A DNA stretch of 13,924 nt from CAYMLL01 sp964390645. GTDB taxonomy: Bacteria; Planctomycetota; UBA8108. Both the position numbers and the translations under genes were made by a program. Positions within the stretch are counted from its first letter, which is position 1. Each line of letters starts with the position of its first letter. The stretch lies in assembly GCA_964390645.1 (NCBI GenBank), contig CAYMLL010000215.1, positions 1 to 13,924 of the forward strand, given 5' to 3'. The notes beneath the pieces are model-generated. The model had not been told where the DNA came from, did no database searches, and saw nothing but the letters and a program-made list of their open reading frames with translations. Below, piece by piece: positions 7,784 through 13,924 of the stretch.

Positions 7784-8521
7784 ATGAAGATGAAATCGGA
7801 GACGCTCACCCGGCGCATCGCGCTCCTGGTCGTCTGCCTTGCGGCCGGACTCGGCATCGGCGAGTCGGCCGGCGAGAAGTCGAAGTTCTACGATCCCGTC
7901 GTGAAGGACGTCGAGGGGTGGACCGTCGCCGTGGATCCGCGGCTCCTCACCGAGGAGCACCGCGAGATCGGCGAGAAGGCCTTCACCGCGCTGGCGAATC
8001 ATCTTCAGCGCGTGAAGTACATCGTCGCGCAGGAGAGGGTCGCCGAGCTGCAGAAGCTGCGCATCTGGCTCGAGCTCGACAACCCGAAGCTCGGCAACAT
8101 GCAGTACCACCCGGGTCGACGCTGGCTCGTCTCCAACGGCCACGACCCGCGCCTCGTCAAGCACGTGCACATCCCGCGGGCGAAGGCGCTCTTCGATCGC
8201 GGCATGTGGGCGAAGCATCCCTACGTCGTCCTGCACGAGCTCGCGCACTCGTACCACGATCAGGTGCTGAGCTTCGGCCAGCCCGACATCGTCGCGGCTT
8301 ACAAGGACATGAAGGAGAAGGGGATCTACGAGAAGGTGCTCCTCTACACCGGGCGCAAGGTGAAGCACTACGCGCTGTCGAACCACAAGGAGTACTTCGC
8401 CGAGTCGACCGAAGCGTACTTCGGCGTCAACGACTTCTACCCCTTCGTGCGTGCCGAGCTCGAGGAGCACGACCCGAAGATGTTCGAGCTCATGGAGAGG
8501 TTCTGGGGAAAGGTGCGCTGA
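7784..8521 (+). CDS. Secreted zinc metallopeptidase (HExxH gluzincin-like)
   Basis: The product has 245 residues with an N-terminal leader (basic residues 2-11, hydrophobic core 12-25). The zinc site is HELAH at 151-155: His151 and His155 would bind zinc and Glu152 would be the catalytic base. Downstream, EYFAESTEAYFG (203-214) offers Glu207 or Glu210 as third ligand, the layout of gluzincins. The arrangement resembles the MtfA (M90) and anthrax-lethal-factor-like (M34) groups, where an E-x-F-A-x-x-x-E stretch follows HExxH. The substrate is unknown. Flanking gaps of 213 and 184 bp and its own -10-like element and ribosome binding site suggest a single-gene unit. Export to the periplasm is inferred from the leader; the cleavage site is not obvious. 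Similar small HELAH proteins are common in planctomycetes and usually annotated as hypothetical. Confidence 0.85.
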   Translation: MKMKSETLTRRIALLVVCLAAGLGIGESAGEKSKFYDPVVKDVEGWTVAVDPRLLTEEHREIGEKAFTALANHLQRVKYIVAQERVAELQKLRIWLELDNPKLGNMQYHPGRRWLVSNGHDPRLVKHVHIPRAKALFDRGMWAKHPYVVLHELAHSYHDQVLSFGQPDIVAAYKDMKEKGIYEKVLLYTGRKVKHYALSNHKEYFAESTEAYFGVNDFYPFVRAELEEHDPKMFELMERFWGKVR

Positions 8522-8675
8522 CAGCACCGGTTGCTCGACGTCGCAGCGCCGGCTCCGCAGCGGGTCCCTGCACTTCGCGTCGATTACGTTGCGCCCTGGA
8601 GTCTCGCGGGCCGCCCGCTGCGGCGTCGGTGTTCTCGCTGTCCCGGGCCCGCCGTGTTCCGGGCTCTCCGTGCAG

Positions 8676-8684
8676 TGGTACGCT
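8676..8684 (+). promoter_or_regulatory. Candidate extended -10 element for recQ-like gene
   Basis: TGGTACGCT fits an extended -10 pattern (TG, one base, then TACGCT, with T, A and final T matching). It ends 21 bases before the ATG. No convincing -35 was found. A small hairpin (GCGGG-CCG-CCCGC, 8606-8618) lies upstream in the same 184-bp gap but lacks a T-run, so I do not call it a terminator. Confidence 0.25.
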
Positions 8685-8705
8685 CACCGGACGAGACCGA
8701 AGAGC

Positions 8706-10802
8706 ATGTCCAGTCCCGCCGACCTCGACGTCGTCCTGAAGACCCGCTTCGGCTTCTCGGAGTTCCGCCCCGGCCAGCGACAGGCCATCGAGACCCTGCT
8801 GGAGACCGGTCGGATCGTCTCCATCCAGCCGACCGGCCACGGCAAGTCGCTCCTCTACCAGCTCCCTGCGACCCTGCTCGAGGGCATCACCGTGGTGATC
8901 TCGCCTCTTCTGGCTCTGATGCGGGACCAGATCCGGCAGCTCGATGAGCGCTTCGGGATTCCGGCAGCCGCGATCAACTCCGATCAGTCGGACGAGGAGA
9001 ACGCGCAGGCCCGGAGCGACGCCGTCGAGGGTCGCCTACGCATTCTCTTTCTGGCGCCGGAGCAGCTCGACAACATCGGGACCTACGGCTTCGTGGCGGC
9101 GCTTCCGGTGGACCTTCTCGTGGTCGACGAGGCGCACTGTATCTCGACCTGGGGGCACGACTTCAGGCCCTCGTACCGGCAGATCATGAACGCCGTTCAC
9201 GAGCTCGAGGCCACTCGTCCCTCGCTGCGCGTCCTCGGCCTGACGGCGACCGCCAACCAGCGCACCGAGGCTGACATCATCGATCAGTTCCGTGGGTCGG
9301 ACGGTCGTGCTCCGGTGATCCAGCGTGCGCCGATGGACCGCCCGAATATCGGGCTGCGCGTCGTTCCGGTGAGCGGCGTCGACGACAAGATCGCCGTCCT
9401 CGCAGGGCTTCTCGATGAGCTCGAGGGCTGTGGCATCCTCTACTGCGCGACACGGGAGCAGACCGAGCTCGTCGCGGGCTATCTGTCGGCTTCCGGGCAC
9501 GATGTCGTTCACTATCACGCTGGGCTCGATCCTGACCACAAGCGCGAGCTGCAGCTCGCCTTCACGACGGGCGATCAGCGTGTGATCGCCGCGACGAACG
9601 CCCTCGGCATGGGCATCGACAAGGCTGACCTACGCTTCATCGTCCATGTCGACGTGCCGGGGTCGATCACCGCGTACTACCAGGAGATCGGCCGAGCGGG
9701 ACGCGACGGTCGGCCGGCGCTGGGCATTCTGCTCTTCGACGATCGCGACCGGGAGGTGCAGGAGTACTTCATCCGCTCGGCTCAGCCCGGCATCGAGGAC
9801 TTCGAGAAAATTCTCTCTGCGACGGTGCAGGAGGACGAGGGGCTCTCATCCACGCGCAGGAGCATCGCCGTGCGCTGCGGCCTTCACCCGACCAAGGTCA
9901 CGGTCGTGCTGGCGGAGCTCGTCGAGCAGGGCTTCGTCGAGAAGCAGCTAGAGGGTCAGCGACAGGTCTATGTCCGGACTCCCCGCTCGGGTGCGCCGGA
10001 CCTGTCGCGCTACGATCGTCAGCTCACCGTGCGCACCGCCGAGCTGCGGGCCATTCTCGACTACGGACACCGTCGGGTCGACTGTCTCATGCAGGCGCTC
10101 CGGGTCGCGCTCGGAGATGAGGCGGCCGGGCCGTGCGGTCGCTGCAGCGCCTGTGACCCGGCGCGGCATCCGATTTCCACCTCGACCGAGGAGGGGCTGG
10201 CGTCGGTCCGGCGGTGGATGGTGCAACGCGATCTTCCCATCCCGGCGTTCAGGGCGCCACGGATGGCCGCGGGATTGACGCTCCTCGATGGCGAGACGCG
10301 AAGCCCGGCCTTCGTCGACTTCATGCGCCATCGTACGAGTGTCGAGCGGGCGCAGCTCGGGAAGGAGCTCCTGGCGGTCCTGGGCGACCGAGTCGAGGGC
10401 CTTGCCGCGGCTCACGATTTCGCCGTCGTCGCGGCGCTGCCGAGCCGGACCTGGGCGCAGCGGGTGGCTGTCGCCTCCTGGCTCGCGGGGCGGCTCGGTG
10501 TGCCTTTTCTCGGGGAGCTGCTGGTCTGGAGTGACTTGCCGCCGAAGCGTCAGGGCGAGCTGCTCAACAACGACCAGCGTCGCGACAACGTCCAGGGGAG
10601 AATGACCGTGTCGCACGACAGTCTCCCCGGCGGCGCGCTATCGGCGGGTGATATCCTTCTTCTTGACGACTATCACGGCTCCGCCGTGACCTTGCGGGAG
10701 GCCGTGCGGGCGCTGCGCAAGGACGGAGGCTTCGAACGCGACATCGTCCCGATCACGATCGCGCGAGTGAGGTGGCGGCTGGGCGCGCGGGGGATGATCT
10801 GA
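8706..10802 (+). CDS. recQ: RecQ-family ATP-dependent DNA helicase with C-terminal ComF-like phosphoribosyltransferase domain
   Basis: The product has 698 residues. ATG 8706 precedes the usual RecQ opening (FGFSEFRPGQRQAI); the frame is open upstream but that part overlaps the peptidase gene. There is only a weak GAAGAG before the start. Helicase motifs are Walker A QPTGHGKS (41-48), DEAHCISTWGHDFRP (from 141), GLTATA, and motif VI QEIGRAGRDG (326-335). It should unwind DNA 3' to 5' using ATP, as RecQ proteins do in repair. Zinc ligands Cys460, 477, 480 and 483 keep the E. coli RecQ spacing, but a winged-helix-like stretch (about 375-430) precedes them instead of following. There is no HRDC domain. 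Residues 570-698 resemble ComF/ComFC: QGELLNNDQRRDNVQGRM (616-633) and a PRPP-loop-like DDYHGSAVT (654-662). The helicase call is firm; the ComF-like call is moderately sure. Confidence 0.93.
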   Translation: MSSPADLDVVLKTRFGFSEFRPGQRQAIETLLETGRIVSIQPTGHGKSLLYQLPATLLEGITVVISPLLALMRDQIRQLDERFGIPAAAINSDQSDEENAQARSDAVEGRLRILFLAPEQLDNIGTYGFVAALPVDLLVVDEAHCISTWGHDFRPSYRQIMNAVHELEATRPSLRVLGLTATANQRTEADIIDQFRGSDGRAPVIQRAPMDRPNIGLRVVPVSGVDDKIAVLAGLLDELEGCGILYCATREQTELVAGYLSASGHDVVHYHAGLDPDHKRELQLAFTTGDQRVIAATNALGMGIDKADLRFIVHVDVPGSITAYYQEIGRAGRDGRPALGILLFDDRDREVQEYFIRSAQPGIEDFEKILSATVQEDEGLSSTRRSIAVRCGLHPTKVTVVLAELVEQGFVEKQLEGQRQVYVRTPRSGAPDLSRYDRQLTVRTAELRAILDYGHRRVDCLMQALRVALGDEAAGPCGRCSACDPARHPISTSTEEGLASVRRWMVQRDLPIPAFRAPRMAAGLTLLDGETRSPAFVDFMRHRTSVERAQLGKELLAVLGDRVEGLAAAHDFAVVAALPSRTWAQRVAVASWLAGRLGVPFLGELLVWSDLPPKRQGELLNNDQRRDNVQGRMTVSHDSLPGGALSAGDILLLDDYHGSAVTLREAVRALRKDGGFERDIVPITIARVRWRLGARGMI

Positions 10803-10809
10803 GCTCCCC

Positions 10810-10870
10810 GACAGCAGCGAGACCGTCCCGGGACAGCACCGGGCCACGTTTTCCGCGAAAAGGGGACAGC
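10810..10870 (+). repeat. Three GACAGC direct repeats spaced 22 and 33 bp apart
   Basis: GACAGC occurs at 10810-10815, 10832-10837 and 10865-10870. The spacings are multiples of 11 bp, so all three would face the same side of the DNA helix. The third overlaps the candidate -35 of the oxidoreductase promoter. A regulator site is possible, but the motif is short and GC-rich. Confidence 0.3.
10827..10852 (+). terminator. Weak candidate intrinsic terminator after recQ-like gene
   Basis: A five-pair stem CCCGG/CCGGG (10827-10831 with 10839-10843, seven-base loop) is followed five bases later by TTTT (10849-10852). It sits 25 bases after the helicase stop. The stem is short and the T-run is displaced, so termination here is uncertain. 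The perfect ten-base palindrome GTCCCGGGAC (10825-10834) overlaps it. Confidence 0.3.
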
Positions 10871-10892
10871 TCGGTGCCGGTTGTCGTACCAT
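10863..10892 (+). promoter_or_regulatory. Candidate sigma70-like promoter for first oxidoreductase gene
   Basis: GGGACA (10863-10868, four of six matches to TTGACA) and TACCAT (10887-10892, four of six to TATAAT) are separated by 18 bp. Transcription would start near 10899, leaving a leader of about 30 bases that contains the strong ribosome binding site. Confidence 0.4.
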
Positions 10893-10912
10893 GAGCTCCT
10901 GGACACTGCCTC

Positions 10913-10918
10913 AGGAGG
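10913..10918 (+). promoter_or_regulatory. Strong ribosome binding site (AGGAGG) fixing the ATG at 10929
   Basis: AGGAGG is a full anti-Shine-Dalgarno match ten bases before ATG 10929. It excludes the in-frame TTG at 10881 as the start and places the twin-arginine motif at residues 6-7 of the protein. Confidence 0.8.
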
Positions 10919-10928
10919 GACTGATTCC

Positions 10929-12221
10929 ATGGACCCGGTCAGCCGAAGACGGTTTCTGCGTGGCGCGACGGGCGCCGCGGCGCTTGTCGGGGCGCCCTCG
11001 ATCGGGGCGGCGGGTGATTCGCCGAGCGAGACGGTCCGCGTCGCCGTTCTCGGTGGCGGTCGCGGTCGCGCGCTCGCGCGCTGGTTCACGCTCGCGAAGC
11101 ACGGCGAGGTCGTCGCGGTTTGCGATCCGGACGCTAGCCGTCGACGCGGTCTGCGCTCGCAGGTCGAGAGCGAGTCGAAGAAGCGCCCCGAGGAGGTGGT
11201 CGACTTTCGCTCGATCCTCGATCGCGGGGATGTCGACGCGATCGCCGTCGCCACGCCGGACCACTGGCATGCGCCGGCGACCATTCTCGCCTGTCTTGCG
11301 GGCAAGGATGTCTACGTGGAGAAGCCTGCGTCGCACAACATCGTCGAGGGACGTCTGGCGATCAAGGCGGCACGCAAGCACGATCGCATCGTTCAGCACG
11401 GAACTCAGCTGCGCTCGGCTCCGCACTATCGTGAGGCTTGGAAGCTGATCTCCGATGGCGTCATCGGGGACGTGAAGATGGTCAAGGCTATCAACAACCA
11501 GCGCCGCGGCCGTATGGGGCATCGAAAGGACGAGCCGACACCGACGGGGGTCGACTACGATGTCTGGCAGGGCCCCGTGAAGAGGCGGCCGTTCAACCGC
11601 AATCGATTCCATCACGGCTGGCACTGGCTCTGGGAATACGGCACTGGCGACATCGGTAACGACGGTGTCCACCAGATCGACATCGGCCGCTGGGCGCTCG
11701 GCCTCGGAGCGCCGAAGGCGGTGTCCTGCAGCGCCGCGAAGCTCGGCTCGAAGGGCGATGCCCAGGAGACTCCGGATACGATGGTCGTCACCTGGGAGTA
11801 CGACGATCTCCTCTACGTCTTCGAACAGCGCGATTTCACCCCGTATCGCCAGCTCGGTCACCGCTTCGACAATGACAACATCTTCTTCGGCGACAAGGGC
11901 TTCCTGATGATCGATCGCGAGGGATATCGTGTCTTCATCGGCAACCAGCCCGGGCCGGCGTCGGGGACCAAGTGGCGCGACTCCGGCGCACACTACCAGA
12001 ACTTCATCGACTGCGTCCGCAGCCGCAGGCGCGAGGATCTCATCGCCGAGATCGCTGACGGGCACGTCTCTGCGCTGATGTGCCATCTCGGGAACATCGC
12101 TCATCGCACCGGGCGGCGGCTGAGGTTCGATCCCCGGACCGAGACCTTCGTCGGCGATGCCGCCGCCAACCGCTTCCTCGGTCGCGAGTACGCCAAGGGC
12201 TTCGAGCTGCCGAGGGTCTGA
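10929..12221 (+). CDS. Tat-exported Gfo/Idh/MocA family oxidoreductase (first paralog)
   Basis: The product has 430 residues. The N-terminus SRRRFLRG (5-12) is a twin-arginine signal followed by a hydrophobic stretch (to about 28), so the folded, cofactor-loaded enzyme is probably exported. The NAD(P)-binding Rossmann fold starts at VAVLGGGRGR (38-47). Family marks follow: ATPDHWHAP (108-116), EKP (131-133, the conserved lysine motif), and GNDGVHQID (243-251), in which His248 and Asp251 lie at the expected active-site region. The C-terminal beta domain includes NFIDCVRSRR (358-367). The family oxidises or reduces sugars, inositols and related polyols; the actual substrate cannot be read from the sequence. 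The gene stands 126 bp after the helicase gene and 85 bp before its paralog (real starts used), with its own candidate promoter. Confidence 0.92.
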   Translation: MDPVSRRRFLRGATGAAALVGAPSIGAAGDSPSETVRVAVLGGGRGRALARWFTLAKHGEVVAVCDPDASRRRGLRSQVESESKKRPEEVVDFRSILDRGDVDAIAVATPDHWHAPATILACLAGKDVYVEKPASHNIVEGRLAIKAARKHDRIVQHGTQLRSAPHYREAWKLISDGVIGDVKMVKAINNQRRGRMGHRKDEPTPTGVDYDVWQGPVKRRPFNRNRFHHGWHWLWEYGTGDIGNDGVHQIDIGRWALGLGAPKAVSCSAAKLGSKGDAQETPDTMVVTWEYDDLLYVFEQRDFTPYRQLGHRFDNDNIFFGDKGFLMIDREGYRVFIGNQPGPASGTKWRDSGAHYQNFIDCVRSRRREDLIAEIADGHVSALMCHLGNIAHRTGRRLRFDPRTETFVGDAAANRFLGREYAKGFELPRV

Positions 12222-12234
12222 AGGGGCTTGACGA

Positions 12235-12263
12235 TTGCGGCGTCGAGGGCCGTTGCATAGGAT
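12235..12263 (+). promoter_or_regulatory. Candidate sigma70-like promoter for second oxidoreductase gene
   Basis: TTGCGG (12235-12240) and TAGGAT (12258-12263) are separated by exactly 17 bp; TAGGAT matches TATAAT at four of six positions. Transcription would start near 12270. It lies within the 85-bp gap, so the second paralog may be transcribed independently as well as by readthrough. Confidence 0.4.
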
Positions 12264-12293
12264 GTAGGCGTCGATTCCGTTCGCGATGTCCCC

Positions 12294-12298
12294 AGGAG
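12294..12298 (+). promoter_or_regulatory. Ribosome binding site (AGGAG) favouring GTG start at 12307
   Basis: AGGAG lies eight bases before GTG 12307, an ideal spacing. The in-frame ATG at 12286 sits upstream of this site and has only a poor Shine-Dalgarno of its own, so GTG 12307 is the better start. Confidence 0.7.
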
Positions 12299-12306
12299 AA
12301 ACACCG

Positions 12307-13695
12307 GTGTCGAACCACAAGGCCGATCGCAAGACCCTGCCGACTCTCACACGCCGTCGCTTCCTCCGGGGCGTCGCGGTGACCGGAGCAGCCGTTGCCG
12401 CGCCGATGTACATCCCTGCCTCGGCCCTCGGGAAGGGAGGGCGTGTGGCTCCGAGCGAGCGCATCGTCATGGGCTGTGTCGGCACGGGAGGGCGCGGCAC
12501 GAGCAACATGCGCACGTTCCTGGGGAACCGTGACGTGCAGATTGTCGCCGTCTGCGACGTCGAGAGGAAGTCGAGCCGCTACTACCGCGGCCGGGTCGCC
12601 GGGCGCGATCCCGCGAAGGAGACCGTCGAGAAGCACTACGCGAAGGGTGCCGCTTCGGGCAGCTTCAAGGGCTGCGACGCCTACTCGGACTTCCGCGAGC
12701 TTCTGGAGCGCAAGGACATCGACGCTGTCAGCGTCGCGACGCCGGACCACTGGCATGCTCTCGTGTCGATCGCCGCGGCGAACACCGGCAAGGACGTCTA
12801 TTGTGAGAAGCCGCTGGCGAACTCCATCGCCGAGGGGCGCGCCATCGTCGATGCGGTGAAGAGGAACAAGCGGGTCCTGCAGACCGGAAGCCACGAGCGT
12901 TCCAACCCCAACGCGCGCTACGCGGCCGAGCTCGTACGCAACGGTCGCATCGGCAAGCTGCGCACGGTTCGCATCCAGATGCCATGCACCGAGCCGCACC
13001 ATCGGGTCGTGAAGAACGTCAAGGACGTTCCTCCGACGGAGCCGGTGCCGGGTGGCCTTGACTTCGACTTCTGGCTCGGTCACACGCCGAAGGTCGACTA
13101 CACGCCGAGTCGCTGCCATTTCTGGTGGCGGTTCATTCTAGCCCACGGCGGCGGCGAGATGACCGACCGCGGTGCGCACGTCATCGACCTCGCTCAGATG
13201 TGCATGGACACCGAGGACACCGGGCCGGTCGAGATCGAGACGGCGGGCGTCCAGGGAACCGGCCTCTACGACGCGTACATGGATTACGAGTACACGAACG
13301 TCTTTGCGAACGGCGTCCGCATGATCGGCACCAGCAAGGGACCGCGCGGGCTCAAGCTCGAGGGCGAGGACGGCTGGATCTTCATCCACGTGCACGGGTG
13401 CAAGCTGGAGGCTGGACCGAAATCGCTGCTCAGCGAGAAGATCGGCGAGGATGAGATCCGGCTCGGCCGCACCACGAGTCATCACCGGAACTTCCTCGAC
13501 TGTGTCCGCAGCCGCCGTCAACCTCACGCGCACGCCGAGGTCGGTCACCGCTCCGCGAGCATTTGCCATCTCAACAACATCGCGCTGAAGGTCGGCCGCA
13601 AGCTGAAGTGGGATCCGGCGAGCGAGACGGTCACCGGGGACGCGAAGGCGAACTCGATGCTCTCTCCGAAGATGCGGGCTCCCTGGACGATCTGA
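12307..13695 (+). CDS. Tat-exported Gfo/Idh/MocA family oxidoreductase (second paralog)
   Basis: The product has 462 residues from GTG 12307, chosen for the AGGAG eight bases upstream; ATG 12286 would add seven residues. TRRRFLRG (15-22) and the following hydrophobic stretch form a twin-arginine signal. The Rossmann glycine motif is MGCVGTGGRG (55-64). Further family motifs are ATPDHWHAL (144-152), EKP (167-169) and GGEMTDRGAHVID (282-294), with His291 and Asp294 in the expected active-site region. NFLDCVRSRR (395-404) and CHLNNIALKVGRKLKWDP (420-437) parallel the first paralog, so the pair arose by duplication of a common ancestor, though they have diverged considerably. The sugar or polyol substrate is unknown; the tandem arrangement suggests related substrates or sequential steps. 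It converges with a minus-strand gene 87 bp downstream. Confidence 0.92.
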   Translation: MSNHKADRKTLPTLTRRRFLRGVAVTGAAVAAPMYIPASALGKGGRVAPSERIVMGCVGTGGRGTSNMRTFLGNRDVQIVAVCDVERKSSRYYRGRVAGRDPAKETVEKHYAKGAASGSFKGCDAYSDFRELLERKDIDAVSVATPDHWHALVSIAAANTGKDVYCEKPLANSIAEGRAIVDAVKRNKRVLQTGSHERSNPNARYAAELVRNGRIGKLRTVRIQMPCTEPHHRVVKNVKDVPPTEPVPGGLDFDFWLGHTPKVDYTPSRCHFWWRFILAHGGGEMTDRGAHVIDLAQMCMDTEDTGPVEIETAGVQGTGLYDAYMDYEYTNVFANGVRMIGTSKGPRGLKLEGEDGWIFIHVHGCKLEAGPKSLLSEKIGEDEIRLGRTTSHHRNFLDCVRSRRQPHAHAEVGHRSASICHLNNIALKVGRKLKWDPASETVTGDAKANSMLSPKMRAPWTI

Positions 13696-13713
13696 TCACG
13701 GCGTACGGCTGTG

Positions 13714-13764
13714 TGACCGGGTGTCGCCGGATGGCCGGCGCGATGACGGATCCGGGTCCGGTCA
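13714..13764. terminator. Nested hairpin between converging genes
   Basis: An inner perfect hairpin CGCCGG-ATGG-CCGGCG (13725-13740) lies inside an outer inverted repeat TGACCGG/CCGGTCA (13714-13720 and 13758-13764). The position between two converging genes suits a bidirectional terminator, but neither side has a T-run, so intrinsic termination is doubtful. Confidence 0.35.
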
Positions 13765-13782
13765 GATAGCGTGCCCGATCTG

Positions 13783-13924
13783 CTACTTTGCGGTGATCTC
13801 GACGAGGTGCAGCCGCGGTCCCTGGGATGCGCGTTCGAAGAGTGCCCAGGCGCGGTGGGGGGTCGTGAAGATCGGACCGAGTCGCGGCGCGGCGTCGGCG
13901 AGGCCATCGACTCGGTCCGCAAGC
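13783..13924 (-). CDS. C-terminal fragment of an unidentified minus-strand protein
   Basis: Reading the minus strand from the window edge, an open frame of 46 codons ends at a TAG (complement of 13783-13785). The fragment contains PRLGPIFTTPHRAWALFERA and ends RLHLVEITAK. Most codons end in G or C, as expected for genes here, and the residue composition looks like a real protein rather than the arginine/serine-rich shadows typical of this sequence. It lies just beyond the convergent hairpin. The fragment is too short to assign to a family; the 5' part lies outside the window. Confidence 0.5.
   Translation of the reverse strand, partial: LADRVDGLADAAPRLGPIFTTPHRAWALFERASQGPRLHLVEITAK

Noticed and set aside
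5945..8527. Open minus-strand frame of 860 codons spanning the propeller 3' end, the gap and the metallopeptidase.
   Set aside because: It crosses two convincing + strand genes and has shadow-like composition and no motifs.
8520..10842. Identical 11-mer GACAGCACCGG just after the metallopeptidase stop (8520-8530) and after the helicase gene (10832-10842).
   Set aside because: A match of this length is expected by chance several times in a GC-rich window of this size.
12228..12263. TTGACG (12228-12233) as -35 for the second oxidoreductase promoter.
   Set aside because: It is a better hexamer than TTGCGG but lies 24 bp from TAGGAT, too far for a sigma70 promoter.
10911..12515. Open minus-strand frame of 534 codons opposite the first oxidoreductase.
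   Set aside because: The + strand protein has all Gfo/Idh/MocA motifs and a strong ribosome binding site; the antisense frame is a codon-bias artefact.

Overview
The window is GC-rich and gene-dense, and almost everything is coded on the + strand. It probably comes from a Planctomycetota bacterium. The evidence is two tandem Tat-exported Gfo/Idh/MocA oxidoreductases with RRRFLRG leaders, a secreted squalene-cyclase-toroid protein, a HEAT-repeat protein ending in a jelly-roll-like module, and a giant exported PQQ-type propeller carrying a discoidin domain. This combination is characteristic of planctomycetes, but no rRNA or other marker gene is present, so the assignment is an inference. No tRNA, rRNA, CRISPR array, insertion sequence or phage gene was seen.

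Positions 1-7570 look like one operon. It holds the C-terminal end of a low-complexity Gly-Leu/Gly-Gln protein, a secreted toroid protein of the prenyltransferase/squalene-cyclase fold, a membrane-anchored HEAT-repeat protein, and a secreted propeller protein of 1394 residues with an embedded F5/8-type C domain. Two junctions are ATGA overlaps and the third gap is 6 bp, so translation is probably coupled. Every complete product carries an export signal or membrane anchor and is built from repeats suited to binding. The operon's function is unknown; an envelope-associated recognition or scaffold complex is my inference.

Positions 7571-8521 hold a single-gene unit for a secreted zinc metallopeptidase with an HELAH site. 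Positions 8706-10802 encode a RecQ-type helicase of 698 residues. After the canonical four-cysteine zinc motif it carries a C-terminal domain resembling ComF/ComFC phosphoribosyltransferases. This helicase-ComF fusion, with an altered PRPP loop and a winged-helix-like stretch placed before the zinc motif, is the most interesting protein here.

Positions 10929-13695 hold two paralogous Tat-dependent Gfo/Idh/MocA oxidoreductases, each with a strong ribosome binding site and a plausible sigma70-like promoter. The last 142 bases hold the C-terminus of an unidentified minus-strand gene that converges on the second oxidoreductase. The gaps between genes are all under 300 bases (213, 184, 126, 85 and 87 bp) and carry only the candidate promoter and hairpin elements listed. 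Very long antisense reading frames opposite the real genes are by-products of high-GC codon use and are not annotated.
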